Shown: piece by piece, positions 7,485 through 16,069 of the stretch | How the letters are laid out: each line of letters opens with the position of its first letter | Position numbering within the stretch: the stretch's first letter is position 1 | NCBI GenBank assembly: GCA_003565625.1 | Contig: PXBD01000043.1 | Coordinates: 52,505 to 116,504, forward strand | DNA from: Gammaproteobacteria bacterium | Lineage (GTDB): Bacteria > Pseudomonadota > Gammaproteobacteria > Xanthomonadales > Wenzhouxiangellaceae | Direction: 5' to 3' | DNA: 64,000 bases | Made by a program: the position numbers and the translations under genes | Notes under the pieces: generated by a model | The model's database searches: none | What the model was told of the DNA's origin: nothing | The model's input: the letters and a program-made list of their open reading frames with translations, nothing else

Positions 7485-8936
7485 TCAGCGACGCATCCGG
7501 TAGGCTTGCGCGTCGAATCGCCGGCATTGCCAGCGATAGGTGAAGGTGAATCGCGGCCAGAGCGTGGCGTTGCGTCCGCTGACCGGGTGCCGGTACCAGC
7601 TGGCACAGCCGCCCCGGTTCCAGACCGTGCGCTCCAGTCGCTGCTGCAGGTCCCGGTTCCAGGCCACCTGGGCTTCGGGCCGGACGCACACGCGATGGAT
7701 CCCGTGTTGCTGCATATGGCCAAACAGGTCGACCAGGTAGCGTAGCTGGCCCTCGATCATCAGCAGCACCGAGTTGTGTCCCAGCGCCGTATTGGGGCCC
7801 AGCAGGGTAAAGAAATTCGGGAACCCGGCAACGGCCACGCCCTTGTAGGCTTGCGGGCCGTCGGCCCAGGTTCGGGCCAGGTCGCGGCCATCGGCACCGA
7901 GGATCATGCCCTCGGGAATCGGGCTGGTGGCCTGAAAGCCGGTGCCCAGGACGATCAGGTCTGTTGTCCGGCCATGTCCGGTGCAGTCGAAGATCACGTT
8001 GTCCTCGATGCGCTCGATCGGGTCGGTGAACAGTGCCACGTTGTCTTCACCCAGGGCCGGGTAGTCGTCGTTGGACATCAGCACCCGCTTGCAGCCCATG
8101 GCGTAGTCGGGTAGCAGTTTGCGCTGCAATTCCGGGTCGCGCACCTGGTCGCGCAGATGGGCAAGCGCCTTGCGCCGGTGATAGGCGGTCAGACGTGGCC
8201 AGCGGGCGAAGGCGGGCAGGCGGCTTTCCAGAAGAGCAAACAGGCCCAGCCGGACCAGCCGGCGGGCAGCCGGAACGTGCCGGTAGAGCGTTTTCTGCCA
8301 CGGCCGGATTGCCCGGTCGGGTTTGGGCAGAATCCACTGGGCGCTGCGTTGGTAGACATCGAGCCGGGCGGCTTCGCGCTGCAGGTGCGGAACAAACTGG
8401 ATCGCCGAGGCCCCGGTGCCGATTACGGCAACGCGGCGGTCGCGCAGCTCCAGGTGCTCCGGCCAGCGCTGCGAGTGAATCACCGGGCCGGCAAATTCGT
8501 CCAGACCCGGAATGGCCGGCCAGGCCGGGCGCGACAGTCCGCCGATGGCCGATACCAGCACCCGGGCGCGGTAGGTGACACCGCGATGATCGCGCACCTG
8601 CCAGGCGGATTCCCCTTCCAGCCAGCGGGCCTGTTCCATGCGGGTGTCGAGGATGATGTGTTCGGCCAGCCCATGCCGGTCGACGCAGTCGGCGAGGTAG
8701 CGCTGGATTTCGGCCCGCCCGGCGAACTGGCGCGACCAGTCGGCCCTGGGCTCGAACGAAAGTGAATACAGATGCGACTGCACGTCGCAGGCACAACCCG
8801 GGTAGCGGTTGAGCCACCAGGTGCCGCCGACGCCGGACTCGGCCTCCAGGATCAGGAAATCCTCGATGCCGGCCTGTTTGAGGCGGATCGCCAGGCCGAT
8901 GCCGGAAAACCCGGCGCCGATGATGAGGATGCCCAC
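7485..8936 (-). CDS. FAD/NADPH-dependent monooxygenase, Baeyer-Villiger type
   Basis: 483 residues beginning with a GTG. The FAD site is GAGFSG at 7-12, and the NADPH site is GTGASA at about 173-178. Between them is F148-A-G-P-V-I-H154-S-Q-R-W158-P, a perfect match to the FxGxxxHxxxWP fingerprint of type I Baeyer-Villiger monooxygenases. The enzyme would insert oxygen next to a ketone, or oxidise a heteroatom, using NADPH. The natural substrate is unknown. It is convergent with sbtB and stands 36 bases downstream of kbl on the same strand. Confidence 0.85.
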   Translation of the reverse strand: MGILIIGAGFSGIGLAIRLKQAGIEDFLILEAESGVGGTWWLNRYPGCACDVQSHLYSLSFEPRADWSRQFAGRAEIQRYLADCVDRHGLAEHIILDTRMEQARWLEGESAWQVRDHRGVTYRARVLVSAIGGLSRPAWPAIPGLDEFAGPVIHSQRWPEHLELRDRRVAVIGTGASAIQFVPHLQREAARLDVYQRSAQWILPKPDRAIRPWQKTLYRHVPAARRLVRLGLFALLESRLPAFARWPRLTAYHRRKALAHLRDQVRDPELQRKLLPDYAMGCKRVLMSNDDYPALGEDNVALFTDPIERIEDNVIFDCTGHGRTTDLIVLGTGFQATSPIPEGMILGADGRDLARTWADGPQAYKGVAVAGFPNFFTLLGPNTALGHNSVLLMIEGQLRYLVDLFGHMQQHGIHRVCVRPEAQVAWNRDLQQRLERTVWNRGGCASWYRHPVSGRNATLWPRFTFTYRWQCRRFDAQAYRMRR

Positions 8937-8972
8937 GAACCGCCCGCTTTGGTTCGAACTTCGTTATGCGTA

Positions 8973-10163
8973 TCAGAGTACGCCCAGGCGCTTGCCTACG
9001 CGGATGAATGCATCGACCGCAAATTCGAGTTGTTCGCGCGTGTGTGCGGCCGAAATCTGGGTGCGGATGCGAGCCTCGCCTTTCGGTACCACGGGGTAGA
9101 AGAAACCGATCACATAAATGCCTTCGTTGAGCAATTCCTCGGCCATCTTCTGGGCCAGCGGCGCGTCGTAGAGCATGACCGGCACGATGGGGTGGTCGCC
9201 GGGCTTGATGTCGAAGCCCGCCTCGACCATGGCCTGCCGGAAAAATTGCGTGTTCTCCTTGAGTTGCTCGAGCAGGGCGGACGACTCGTTGAGGATTTCG
9301 AACACCTTGAGGGTGGCGGCTACCAGCGGTGGGGCCAGCGAGTTGGAAAACAGGTAGGGCCGCGAACGTTGGCGCAGTAGATCAACCACCGGCTGGCTGG
9401 CCACGGTGAATCCGCCCATGCCACCGCCCAGCGCCTTGCCCAGGGTCGAGGGGAAGATGTCGACCTTGTCGAGCACGCCGTGGTATTCGGCCGAGCCGCG
9501 GCCGGTGGGGCCGAAAAAGCCGGTGGCATGGCAGTCATCGACCATGACCAGGGCGTTGTATTGTTCGGCCAGGGCGGTGATTTCGTCCAGTTTGGCCACG
9601 TACCCGTCCATGGAAAAGACCCCGTCGGTGGCGATCAGGCGGGTGCGCTTGTTCTGGGTGGCCTTCAGAATGTCTTCCAGCGCCTGCATGTCCGAGTTCG
9701 GGTAGCGATGGCGCTCGGCCTTGCACAAACGAATACCGTCGATGATGGAGGCGTGGTTGAGCTGGTCGGAGATGATGGCATCTTCCGGGCCCAACAGCGG
9801 TTCGAACAGGCCGCCGTTGGCGTCGAAGCAGGCCGCATACAGAATGCTGTCGTCCTTTCCGAAGAACTCGGCAATGGCCCGCTCCAGTTGTTTGTGGAGT
9901 GCCTGCGTGCCGCAGATGAAGCGCACCGACGCCACTCCGAAACCATACTCGTCCAGGGCTTGTTGGGCGGCGGCGATGATGTCGGGATGGTCGGCCAGCC
10001 CGAGGTAGTTGTTGGCGCAGAAATTCAGCACCTCGCCGGCCTCGGCGGTACGAATCGCGACCCGCTGCGGGGTGGTGATCGCGCGCTCGCGCTTGTACAG
10101 CCCGTCTTGTTCGATTCGGGCCAGTTCGGAGTTCAGGCGGTCAAGGAAAGCGGTATCGGCCAT
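8973..10163 (-). CDS. kbl: 2-amino-3-ketobutyrate CoA ligase (glycine C-acetyltransferase)
   Basis: 396 residues from the ATG at 10163; the frame stays open further upstream but E. coli Kbl is 398 residues and the chosen start fits. It is a PLP-dependent alpha-oxoamine synthase. The lysine in STLGKALGG binds PLP, with [10 protein letters not shown] and HASIIDG as further family motifs. It cleaves 2-amino-3-oxobutyrate with CoA to glycine and acetyl-CoA, the second step of threonine degradation after Tdh. Unusually, kbl and tdh are not adjacent here: a divergent rhodanese gene lies between them. Confidence 0.95.
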   Translation of the reverse strand: MADTAFLDRLNSELARIEQDGLYKRERAITTPQRVAIRTAEAGEVLNFCANNYLGLADHPDIIAAAQQALDEYGFGVASVRFICGTQALHKQLERAIAEFFGKDDSILYAACFDANGGLFEPLLGPEDAIISDQLNHASIIDGIRLCKAERHRYPNSDMQALEDILKATQNKRTRLIATDGVFSMDGYVAKLDEITALAEQYNALVMVDDCHATGFFGPTGRGSAEYHGVLDKVDIFPSTLGKALGGGMGGFTVASQPVVDLLRQRSRPYLFSNSLAPPLVAATLKVFEILNESSALLEQLKENTQFFRQAMVEAGFDIKPGDHPIVPVMLYDAPLAQKMAEELLNEGIYVIGFFYPVVPKGEARIRTQISAAHTREQLEFAVDAFIRVGKRLGVL

Positions 10164-10234
10164 TGGTCTGGTCGCAATGAAAAGGTTGTGGGAAACGGAG
10201 ATTGTAGGCCAGCCGACCAAAGCCAGCGGCTTGT

Positions 10235-10265
10235 TTGACGGATTCGTCAGCGGTCTGATGATAAC
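10235..10265 (+). promoter_or_regulatory. Candidate promoter and palindrome upstream of the rhodanese gene
   Basis: TTGACG at 10235-10240 resembles a -35 box, followed after 16 bases by GATGAT at 10257-10262 as a weak -10. The -35 overlaps a perfect palindrome TGACG-GATT-CGTCA (10236-10249), which could be an operator. The site is in the 136-base divergent region between kbl and the rhodanese gene. Confidence 0.35.
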
Positions 10266-10299
10266 GTTGCGGCTCACTTGCACACTTCCCGGAGTCAAC

Positions 10300-10854
10300 A
10301 TGCTGCGTATTTCGATGATTCTGGCCATGGCATGGATGCTGGCCGCGCCGGTGCAGGCTGGCGACTACGGCCTTTCTGCCGCCGAAGCGTTTGAGCGGGT
10401 CGAGCGGGGTGACGAGCCGGTGTTGTTCGTGGACGTGCGCGATCCGGTCGAAATCATGTTTATCGGCTGGGCCGACAGCGCCGACGTCAACATCCCTTTC
10501 CTGCTGGTCGACCGCTACGACTGGAATGCCGACAGTGGAGGCTTTCCGTTGCCGCGCAACCCCGATTTTGCTGCCGAGGTCGAGGCAGCGTTGATCGAGC
10601 GCGGGCTGGCTCGCGACACCACCATCATCACCATGTGCCGATCCGGCAGCGCCCGCGGGGAGCCGAGTGCTGCCTACCTGCGCGAGGCCGGTTTTGCCAA
10701 CGCAATGTACGTTCGCCACGGGTTTCAAGGTGACCGTATCGCCGAAGGCGAGCACGCGGGTATGCGGCTGAAAAATGGCTGGCAGAACGAAGGCCTGCCG
10801 TGGCAGCCGCGGATGAACCCGGACAAGATCTACCGGCCCACCCGTAGCCACTGA
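10300..10854 (+). CDS. Periplasmic rhodanese-domain protein
   Basis: 184 residues from the ATG at 10300, preceded by GGAG at 10291-10294. The signal peptide spans about 1-20 (ending PVQA-G). A single rhodanese domain follows, with [11 protein letters not shown] near the start and the active-site loop CRSGSARG, so the catalytic cysteine is present. Rhodaneses move sulfane sulfur; exported single-domain forms are poorly understood. It lies between and opposite to kbl and tdh, but I see no reason in its sequence to link it to threonine breakdown. Confidence 0.85.
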   Translation: MLRISMILAMAWMLAAPVQAGDYGLSAAEAFERVERGDEPVLFVDVRDPVEIMFIGWADSADVNIPFLLVDRYDWNADSGGFPLPRNPDFAAEVEAALIERGLARDTTIITMCRSGSARGEPSAAYLREAGFANAMYVRHGFQGDRIAEGEHAGMRLKNGWQNEGLPWQPRMNPDKIYRPTRSH

Positions 10855-10864
10855 TCGGCGGCGT

Positions 10865-11917
10865 TCAGGCCGTCTTGACCACGCCGGTCCAGTCGCACAC
10901 GACCTTGCCGCTTTCGCCCGCGGCCATCAGCTGAAATCCGCGCTCGTAGTCATCGATCGGAATCTGGTGGGTCAGCACCTTGTGCAGCGGGAAACCGGTC
11001 AGCGCCATCTGGGTCATCTTGTACCAGGTTTCGTACATGCGCCGGCCGTAAATGCCGTGCACCTGCAGGCCCTTGAAGATGACCTGGTCCCAGTCCACGC
11101 CGGCGCCCTTGGGCAGGATGCCCAGCAGGGCGACGCGACCGCCGTGGTACATGCAGTGCAACAGGTCATCGAAAGCCTGCGGGTGGCCGGACATCTCCAT
11201 GCCGACGTCGAAGCCGTCGATGTTCAATTCGCCGAGCACGGCGCGCAGGTTTTCCCGCGTGACGTTGATCGTCCGGGTGGCTCCCATGTCGGCAGCCAGC
11301 TGGAGTCGGTAGTCGTTGACGTCGCTGATCACGATGTGGCGTGCGCCGACGTGTTTCGCGATTCCGGCCGCGATGATACCGATCGGTCCCGCTCCGGTGA
11401 TCAGCACATCCTCGCCGACCAGGTCGAACTGCAGTGCGCAGTGGGCGGCATTGCCGAAGGGGTCGAAAAAGGCGGCCAGCTCGGAGGGGATTTCATCAGG
11501 GATGGGCCACAGGTTGCTGGCCGGCACGACCACGTACTCGGCGAACCCGCCGTCGCGGTTCACTCCAATGCCCTCGGTATGCGGACACAGGTGGGGTTTG
11601 CCGGCGCGGCAGTTGCGGCATACACCACAAACAACGTGACCTTCGGCCGACACCCGCTGGCCTTCTTCATAGCCGCGCACGCCATCGCCAATTTCAACGA
11701 TATGGCCGACGAACTCATGACCGATGATCAGCGGGGGCTTGATCGTGCGTCGGGCCCAGTCATCCCACTGGTAAATGTGCAGGTCGGTTCCGCAGATGGC
11801 GGTTTTTTCAAGCTTCAGCAGAACCTCGTTGGCCCCGGGTGCGGGCTTGGGAACCTCTCGCATTTCCAACCCCGGTGCTGCCGTGGCCTTGACCAATGCC
11901 CGCATGGTGGGAGTCAT
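10865..11917 (-). CDS. tdh: L-threonine 3-dehydrogenase
   Basis: 350 residues from the ATG at 11917, chosen because GGAGAAGG lies just upstream; the frame could open 9 codons earlier. It is a zinc-dependent medium-chain dehydrogenase. Catalytic zinc ligands lie in ICGTDLHIY and IIGHEFVGH, the structural zinc cysteines in CGVCRNCRAGKPHLC, and the NAD site in ITGAGPIG. It oxidises L-threonine to 2-amino-3-oxobutyrate, which Kbl then cleaves to glycine and acetyl-CoA. Length and motifs match E. coli Tdh (341 residues). Confidence 0.95.
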   Translation of the reverse strand: MTPTMRALVKATAAPGLEMREVPKPAPGANEVLLKLEKTAICGTDLHIYQWDDWARRTIKPPLIIGHEFVGHIVEIGDGVRGYEEGQRVSAEGHVVCGVCRNCRAGKPHLCPHTEGIGVNRDGGFAEYVVVPASNLWPIPDEIPSELAAFFDPFGNAAHCALQFDLVGEDVLITGAGPIGIIAAGIAKHVGARHIVISDVNDYRLQLAADMGATRTINVTRENLRAVLGELNIDGFDVGMEMSGHPQAFDDLLHCMYHGGRVALLGILPKGAGVDWDQVIFKGLQVHGIYGRRMYETWYKMTQMALTGFPLHKVLTHQIPIDDYERGFQLMAAGESGKVVCDWTGVVKTA

Positions 11918-11946
11918 CGACCTTCTCCAGAAAAGTAAACGCAACG

Positions 11947-11952
11947 ATTATA
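11947..11952 (-). promoter_or_regulatory. Candidate -10 box for tdh
   Basis: The minus strand reads TATAAT across 11952-11947, about 29 bases before the tdh ATG. The -35 region shows no good match at 16-18 bases. The remaining sequence up to 12044 shows no gene. Confidence 0.4.
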
Positions 11953-12044
11953 AGGGACGTTCAGTCGGCAACGGTTTCGAGCAGCCGCGGCAGCCAGGTC
12001 GCGCGCCCTGGAACGTCTTCAACAGACCCGAATCCATGCTGGCT

Positions 12045-13112
12045 TCAAGGTTCGCCATTCGGGCCGTCGGTCCAGGGAAAGTCGTCTGCTTCCATGGTCT
12101 CCTGGTAGTCTTCGATTCGTTCCACCGCCACATCGGTGCGGTGGAATCGGGCGACGTGAAAGATCGCGTCCCCTTCGTTGACCAGCGGCAGGTTGAGGCG
12201 GCCGATCACAATGCCGCTGAACGGCGCCCGGATTTCCAGCTCGCGCTTGCCGAAGGGATCTGAAATCGCCCCGAGGATGGTCTGATCGCGCATGACTCGT
12301 TCGCCCAGGCCGACGTAGACCCGGAACACCCCGCTCTGGGGGGCGCGAACCCAGGCGCTGGAGCGCGCCACGATGGGTTCGGGCGGCGGTTTGCGCCGGC
12401 TTTTGCGCAGCATGCCCAGCATCCGCATCACGCGCAGAATGCCCTCGACCCCACCACGGATGCAGAATTCATCCAGGCGCAGCGCTTCCCCGGCCTCGTA
12501 GAGCAGAATCGGGACCTCGATCTCGGCCGCCGAGGCGCGCAACGATCCATCCCGGATGGCGCTGTTGAGAATCACGGGTGTGCCAAAGGCGCGGGCCAGG
12601 TCGAGGGTCTGGGCATCGTCGAGATTGGCCCGAATCTGGGGCAGGTTGCTGCGATGGATGGCGCCGGTGTGGAGATCAATGCCGTGGCTGCAGCGCTGCA
12701 CGATCTCGCGCATGAACAGGCTGGCGATGCGCGCCGCCATGGAACCGGTTTCCGATCCGGGGAAACTGCGGTTGAGGTCGCGCCGGTCGGGCAGGTAACG
12801 GCTGGTGTTGATGAAGCCATAGAGGTTGACGATGGGTACGGCGATCAGGGTGCCACGCAGGCGGTCGAGTTCCGGTACCCGCAGCAGCCTGCGGATGATC
12901 TCCACACCATTGAGTTCATCGCCGTGAATCGCCGCGCTGACAAACATCACCGGCCCGGCCTTGTGCCCGCAAATCACCTGCACCGGCATGGTGGTCGGCG
13001 TGTAGGTATAAAAGCGGCCGACTTCCAGCTCCAGCTGACGGCGTTCGCCGGGGCGGATTTCGGTCTTGCCGATGGTGATGGAAGTGTTGCGCTGGGTCGA
13101 GGCGGTGGCCAA
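12045..13112 (-). CDS. Succinylglutamate desuccinylase/aspartoacylase-family metallohydrolase
   Basis: 355 residues of the AstE/AspA branch of the M14-like zinc hydrolases. The zinc site is H63 and E66 in AIHGDELNG plus H148 in GIDLHTG. The C-terminal part (from about residue 250) has a beta-rich region (VRAPQSGVFRVYVGLGERV) seen in the larger AstE-like proteins and resembling a biotinyl/lipoyl-type barrel. It probably hydrolyses an N-acyl amino acid or a peptide-like amide. It is not placed in an ast operon, so arginine catabolism is not supported. Divergent from the GntP permease. Confidence 0.8.
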   Translation of the reverse strand: MATASTQRNTSITIGKTEIRPGERRQLELEVGRFYTYTPTTMPVQVICGHKAGPVMFVSAAIHGDELNGVEIIRRLLRVPELDRLRGTLIAVPIVNLYGFINTSRYLPDRRDLNRSFPGSETGSMAARIASLFMREIVQRCSHGIDLHTGAIHRSNLPQIRANLDDAQTLDLARAFGTPVILNSAIRDGSLRASAAEIEVPILLYEAGEALRLDEFCIRGGVEGILRVMRMLGMLRKSRRKPPPEPIVARSSAWVRAPQSGVFRVYVGLGERVMRDQTILGAISDPFGKRELEIRAPFSGIVIGRLNLPLVNEGDAIFHVARFHRTDVAVERIEDYQETMEADDFPWTDGPNGEP

Positions 13113-13240
13113 AGTCCTGGTCTCGTGGTCGGGCGGGAGTGCTATTGTAATGGCCTCGCGCGGTCCGGCCGACCGGGTCTGCGGAAAGCGAGAAGATCAG
13201 TAACCGCGCCAGGTCGCGGCCAGTCGGGGTACACACGAAC

Positions 13241-14617
13241 ATGACCGGAAATATCGGCCTGCTGCTGGGGCTGGCAGCGCTTATCTTGATGGCCCTGCGC
13301 GGCGTCAACATTCTGATCGCGGCGCTGCTGGCCAGCCTGATTGTCGGTCTGAGCAACGGCCTGGCCGTCGACCGCATCCTGCTGGAACATTTTGCGTTTG
13401 GCCCGCTCGGCGCGTTCAGCTTTGCCGGGCAGTTTTTTGTTCTGTTTCTCACTGGTGCCATCTTCGGCAAGATGATGGCGACCAGTGGTGCCGCCACCGC
13501 GATTGCCCAGTCGGTGATTGACCGCCTGGGTGCGCGCCGGACATTGCTGGTCACTGTTCTGGTCTGTGCGGCACTGACTTACGGCGGGGTCGTGGTGTTC
13601 GTGGTCATTTTCACGATCTACCCGCTAGGTATTGCGCTGATGCGCGAATCCGATCTGCCCAAGCGCCTGTTCTGCGGCGCCGCGGCGCTGGGTGCGGGCA
13701 CCTTCACCATGACCGCGCTGCCGGGTACGCCCTCGATCCAGAACGTGATTGCTGCCAATGCGCTGGGTACGGACCTTTTCGCCAGCATCCTGCCCGGCCT
13801 GGCCGCGGCACTGGTGATGGCGCTTGGCGGCTGGCTCTATCTGGAAGACCAGTGGCGGCGTGCGCGCTTGCGCGGGGAGGGCTACCAGGCCAATCCCCAG
13901 GACGCGGCCATGGAAAAGATGGCCCCGGAGGTGCGTCATGCACCGCGCGGGGGTGTTGCCATGATTCCCCTGGGCGTGGTTCTGGGCAGCATTATCGTGC
14001 CGCGCGCGCTGGTTGCTGCCGGCCTGGTCGGGCCGCAGACGCCGCTGATCGGCGGTCTGGTGGCCTTCGCCAATACCCAGCCCATCATCTGGCCGAGCGT
14101 TGCCCTGCTGCTGGGCTCGCTGTGTTGTGTGGCCTTGTTTGCCAGCCTGCGGATGAAAGCCATGGAGGCATTGAGCGGTGGCGCAAATGACAGCATCATG
14201 CCGCTGCTCAACACCGCAGCCGTGATCGGGTTTGGTGGCGTGGTCACCCAGACGGCCGGGTTTGGCGCGTTTGCCGAGGGCGTGATTGCCCTGCAGTTGC
14301 CGCCCATGATTTCAGCGGCGGTTTCGGTCAGCGTGGTGTCGGGGATTGTCGGATCGGCTTCGGGCGGGTTGCAGATCTTTCTGCAAACCTTCGCCGAGCA
14401 TTACCTTGCCCTGGGCATGGACCCTGCCGACCTGCACCGGGTCGCCGCGATTGCTTCCGGTGGCCTGGATTCGCTGCCCCACAGCGGCGCGGTGATTGCC
14501 ATGCTCACGATCATGGGCCTGCGCCACGCCGAGGCCTACCGCGATATCTTCGTGGTAACGGTTCTGGTGCCGATCGTGGCCACCCTGGTCGCGATCGGGG
14601 TGGCTGCCCTCTGGTAG
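13241..14617 (+). CDS. GntP-family permease
   Basis: 458 residues with about 12 hydrophobic segments spread over the length. Family features are LTGAIFGKMM near residue 70, TALPGTPSIQN near residue 160 and GLDSLPHSGAVIAML near residue 410. GntP-family members are proton symporters for gluconate or small hydroxy- and keto-acids (3-hydroxybutyrate is the other frequent substrate). The absence of gluconate genes nearby leaves the substrate open. Divergent from the AstE-like hydrolase across 128 bases; convergent with the thiol protein with a 9-base gap. Confidence 0.82.
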   Translation: MTGNIGLLLGLAALILMALRGVNILIAALLASLIVGLSNGLAVDRILLEHFAFGPLGAFSFAGQFFVLFLTGAIFGKMMATSGAATAIAQSVIDRLGARRTLLVTVLVCAALTYGGVVVFVVIFTIYPLGIALMRESDLPKRLFCGAAALGAGTFTMTALPGTPSIQNVIAANALGTDLFASILPGLAAALVMALGGWLYLEDQWRRARLRGEGYQANPQDAAMEKMAPEVRHAPRGGVAMIPLGVVLGSIIVPRALVAAGLVGPQTPLIGGLVAFANTQPIIWPSVALLLGSLCCVALFASLRMKAMEALSGGANDSIMPLLNTAAVIGFGGVVTQTAGFGAFAEGVIALQLPPMISAAVSVSVVSGIVGSASGGLQIFLQTFAEHYLALGMDPADLHRVAAIASGGLDSLPHSGAVIAMLTIMGLRHAEAYRDIFVVTVLVPIVATLVAIGVAALW

Positions 14618-14626
14618 AAGTCGTTC

Positions 14627-15007
14627 CTAGCAGCGATTTTCCAGGCAGGCCTCGACCTGCTCGACAATCTCGCGCCGGATCTGGCGCGAGTCACCGGTCC
14701 AGACCCTTCCGCCGACAAAGATCATCGGCACGGAGCCTGGCTGAACGCCATGCAGGGAGGCCATGTTGCGCAGCAGTTCGTGATGCTCACGCGTGGTCAT
14801 GATCTCCATCTGCCGAATCTCGAGCTCGGGATGACGCGCATCCAGACCGGCCAGGAAGGGCTTCTGGGCGCGACAGTGGGGGCAGGTTTCGCTCATGAAA
14901 ACGTGCATGGTCACGCTGTTGAAGGGTTCTGGTTCGTCCACGGCCGTAGCCGGGAAAGAAATAGTCGCGATGGCGAGCAGGGCCAGCAGTCGAGGCAGGA
15001 TTTTCAT
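14627..15007 (-). CDS. Exported glutaredoxin/thioredoxin-fold protein
   Basis: 126 residues from the ATG at 15007; a longer frame to 15088 lacks a signal peptide start. The signal peptide spans about 1-22 (ISFPATA-V). A CPHC motif in FMSETCPHCRAQKPF is the redox centre of a glutaredoxin/DsbA-like fold, and PGSVPMIFVGG supplies the cis-proline. It probably works as a periplasmic thiol-disulfide protein. It ends in ENRC, an extra C-terminal cysteine. The partner is unknown. Confidence 0.8.
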   Translation of the reverse strand: MKILPRLLALLAIATISFPATAVDEPEPFNSVTMHVFMSETCPHCRAQKPFLAGLDARHPELEIRQMEIMTTREHHELLRNMASLHGVQPGSVPMIFVGGRVWTGDSRQIRREIVEQVEACLENRC

Positions 15008-15103
15008 GGCAGGTTGGCAAGTCGTTGACAATGGGCTCAAGGCTCGATTGTGCCCTCGCCGCAGGTCGCGGTGTTTGATCCCGATCAACTGATGGCCGAA
15101 CGG

Positions 15104-15973
15104 TCAGCCCAGCCAGTGGCGAGCTTCGGGAACGTAGTGGGCGAAACCCTCGATGACGCCGCCGGCATAGTTGCCGTTCATGCCGTGAAAGCCGCCCAGC
15201 GCCAGGTAGAGATTGTCTGATTGTCCTTGGTTCTGGGCCATCTCCAGCGCCTGCTGGCGGACCTCTTGGGCGGCGTTGGCGACCAGCACGGCCTGCAGCG
15301 CAGAGGTGAGAAACGGCAGGTCGTTACCGCTGTCACCGGCACAGACCGTGGCCCAGTGGGGAAAACCCCAGGAACTCATCACCATCTCGATGGCGCCGCG
15401 CTTGGTGGCGCGCGCCGGGAGGATGTCGACCAGCCCCTGATCGCTGACTTCATCATGGCTGGCAATGACGGCGGTAGCCAAGCCGTTCCCGGCCAGTTGG
15501 CCGCGCAGCATGGCTGCCGTGTCCTGAAGCCTGGCGGCCGGGCAGAAGTAGCTGAGTTTGTACTCGGTCTGGCAATCATCCGGTTGGCGCTGCAGATACT
15601 CCACGGTATCGGCCTCTTCCCGGATCCGGGAGCAAATGCCATCGTCCCAGTCCATGCGGATCAAGTCGTCCCACTGCGACCACGGTTTCCATTGCCGATC
15701 GAAAGTCGACCAGATGCGGGTACCGACATCGCCGATGACGGCGTCGGGCCAGGGCAGCCCGTAGTCGGCCACCGCCTGCTCCACCAGGGCGCGGTTACGG
15801 CCGGTAACATAGACCACGCAGATGGCGTGGTGTTCGACCATGGTGCGCAGCGTCTCGCGCGCACCGGGCGACTCTGCCTGCGGCCCGTTGGGGATCAGCG
15901 TGCGATCAAGATCCGAGCACAACAGAAAGCGCGCCCGGGAATGTGGTTTCAGCTTCTTGCCGACCCTGCCCAT
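15104..15973 (-). CDS. HAD-IIB phosphatase of the sucrose-phosphate phosphatase group
   Basis: 289 residues. Motif I is D21-L-D23-R-T-L, motif II YVTGRN, and motif IV GDSGNDLPFL. The C-terminal GNYAGGVIEGFAHY is typical of sucrose-6-phosphate and mannosylfructose-phosphate phosphatases. It would dephosphorylate a sugar or disaccharide phosphate, perhaps in compatible-solute synthesis. No glycosyltransferase partner (sucrose-phosphate synthase type) is in the window, so the substrate is inferred. It is cytoplasmic, and divergent from the dipeptidase across 96 bases. Confidence 0.75.
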   Translation of the reverse strand: MGRVGKKLKPHSRARFLLCSDLDRTLIPNGPQAESPGARETLRTMVEHHAICVVYVTGRNRALVEQAVADYGLPWPDAVIGDVGTRIWSTFDRQWKPWSQWDDLIRMDWDDGICSRIREEADTVEYLQRQPDDCQTEYKLSYFCPAARLQDTAAMLRGQLAGNGLATAVIASHDEVSDQGLVDILPARATKRGAIEMVMSSWGFPHWATVCAGDSGNDLPFLTSALQAVLVANAAQEVRQQALEMAQNQGQSDNLYLALGGFHGMNGNYAGGVIEGFAHYVPEARHWLG

Positions 15974-16008
15974 TGGTACAAGATTACCAGATCACGAGCC
16001 CGCCGCGT

Positions 16009-16037
16009 TTGCGCACACTGAGGTCGCTGTCTATACT
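16009..16037 (+). promoter_or_regulatory. Sigma-70-type promoter of the dipeptidase gene
   Basis: TTGCGC (16009-16014), a 17-base spacer and TATACT (16032-16037). Transcription would start near 16044, leaving a leader of about 26 bases before the ATG at 16070. Spacing is ideal and both boxes are recognisable, so this is the best promoter match I found in the window. Confidence 0.6.
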
Positions 16038-16069
16038 CCGGCCTGTCCTGTCCGCCGAGAACCCAGCCC

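Noticed and set aside
12045..13112. AstE of the arginine succinyltransferase pathway
   Set aside because: The zinc motif fits the superfamily, but no astABCD genes are nearby and the C-terminal extension belongs to the broader AstE-like group.
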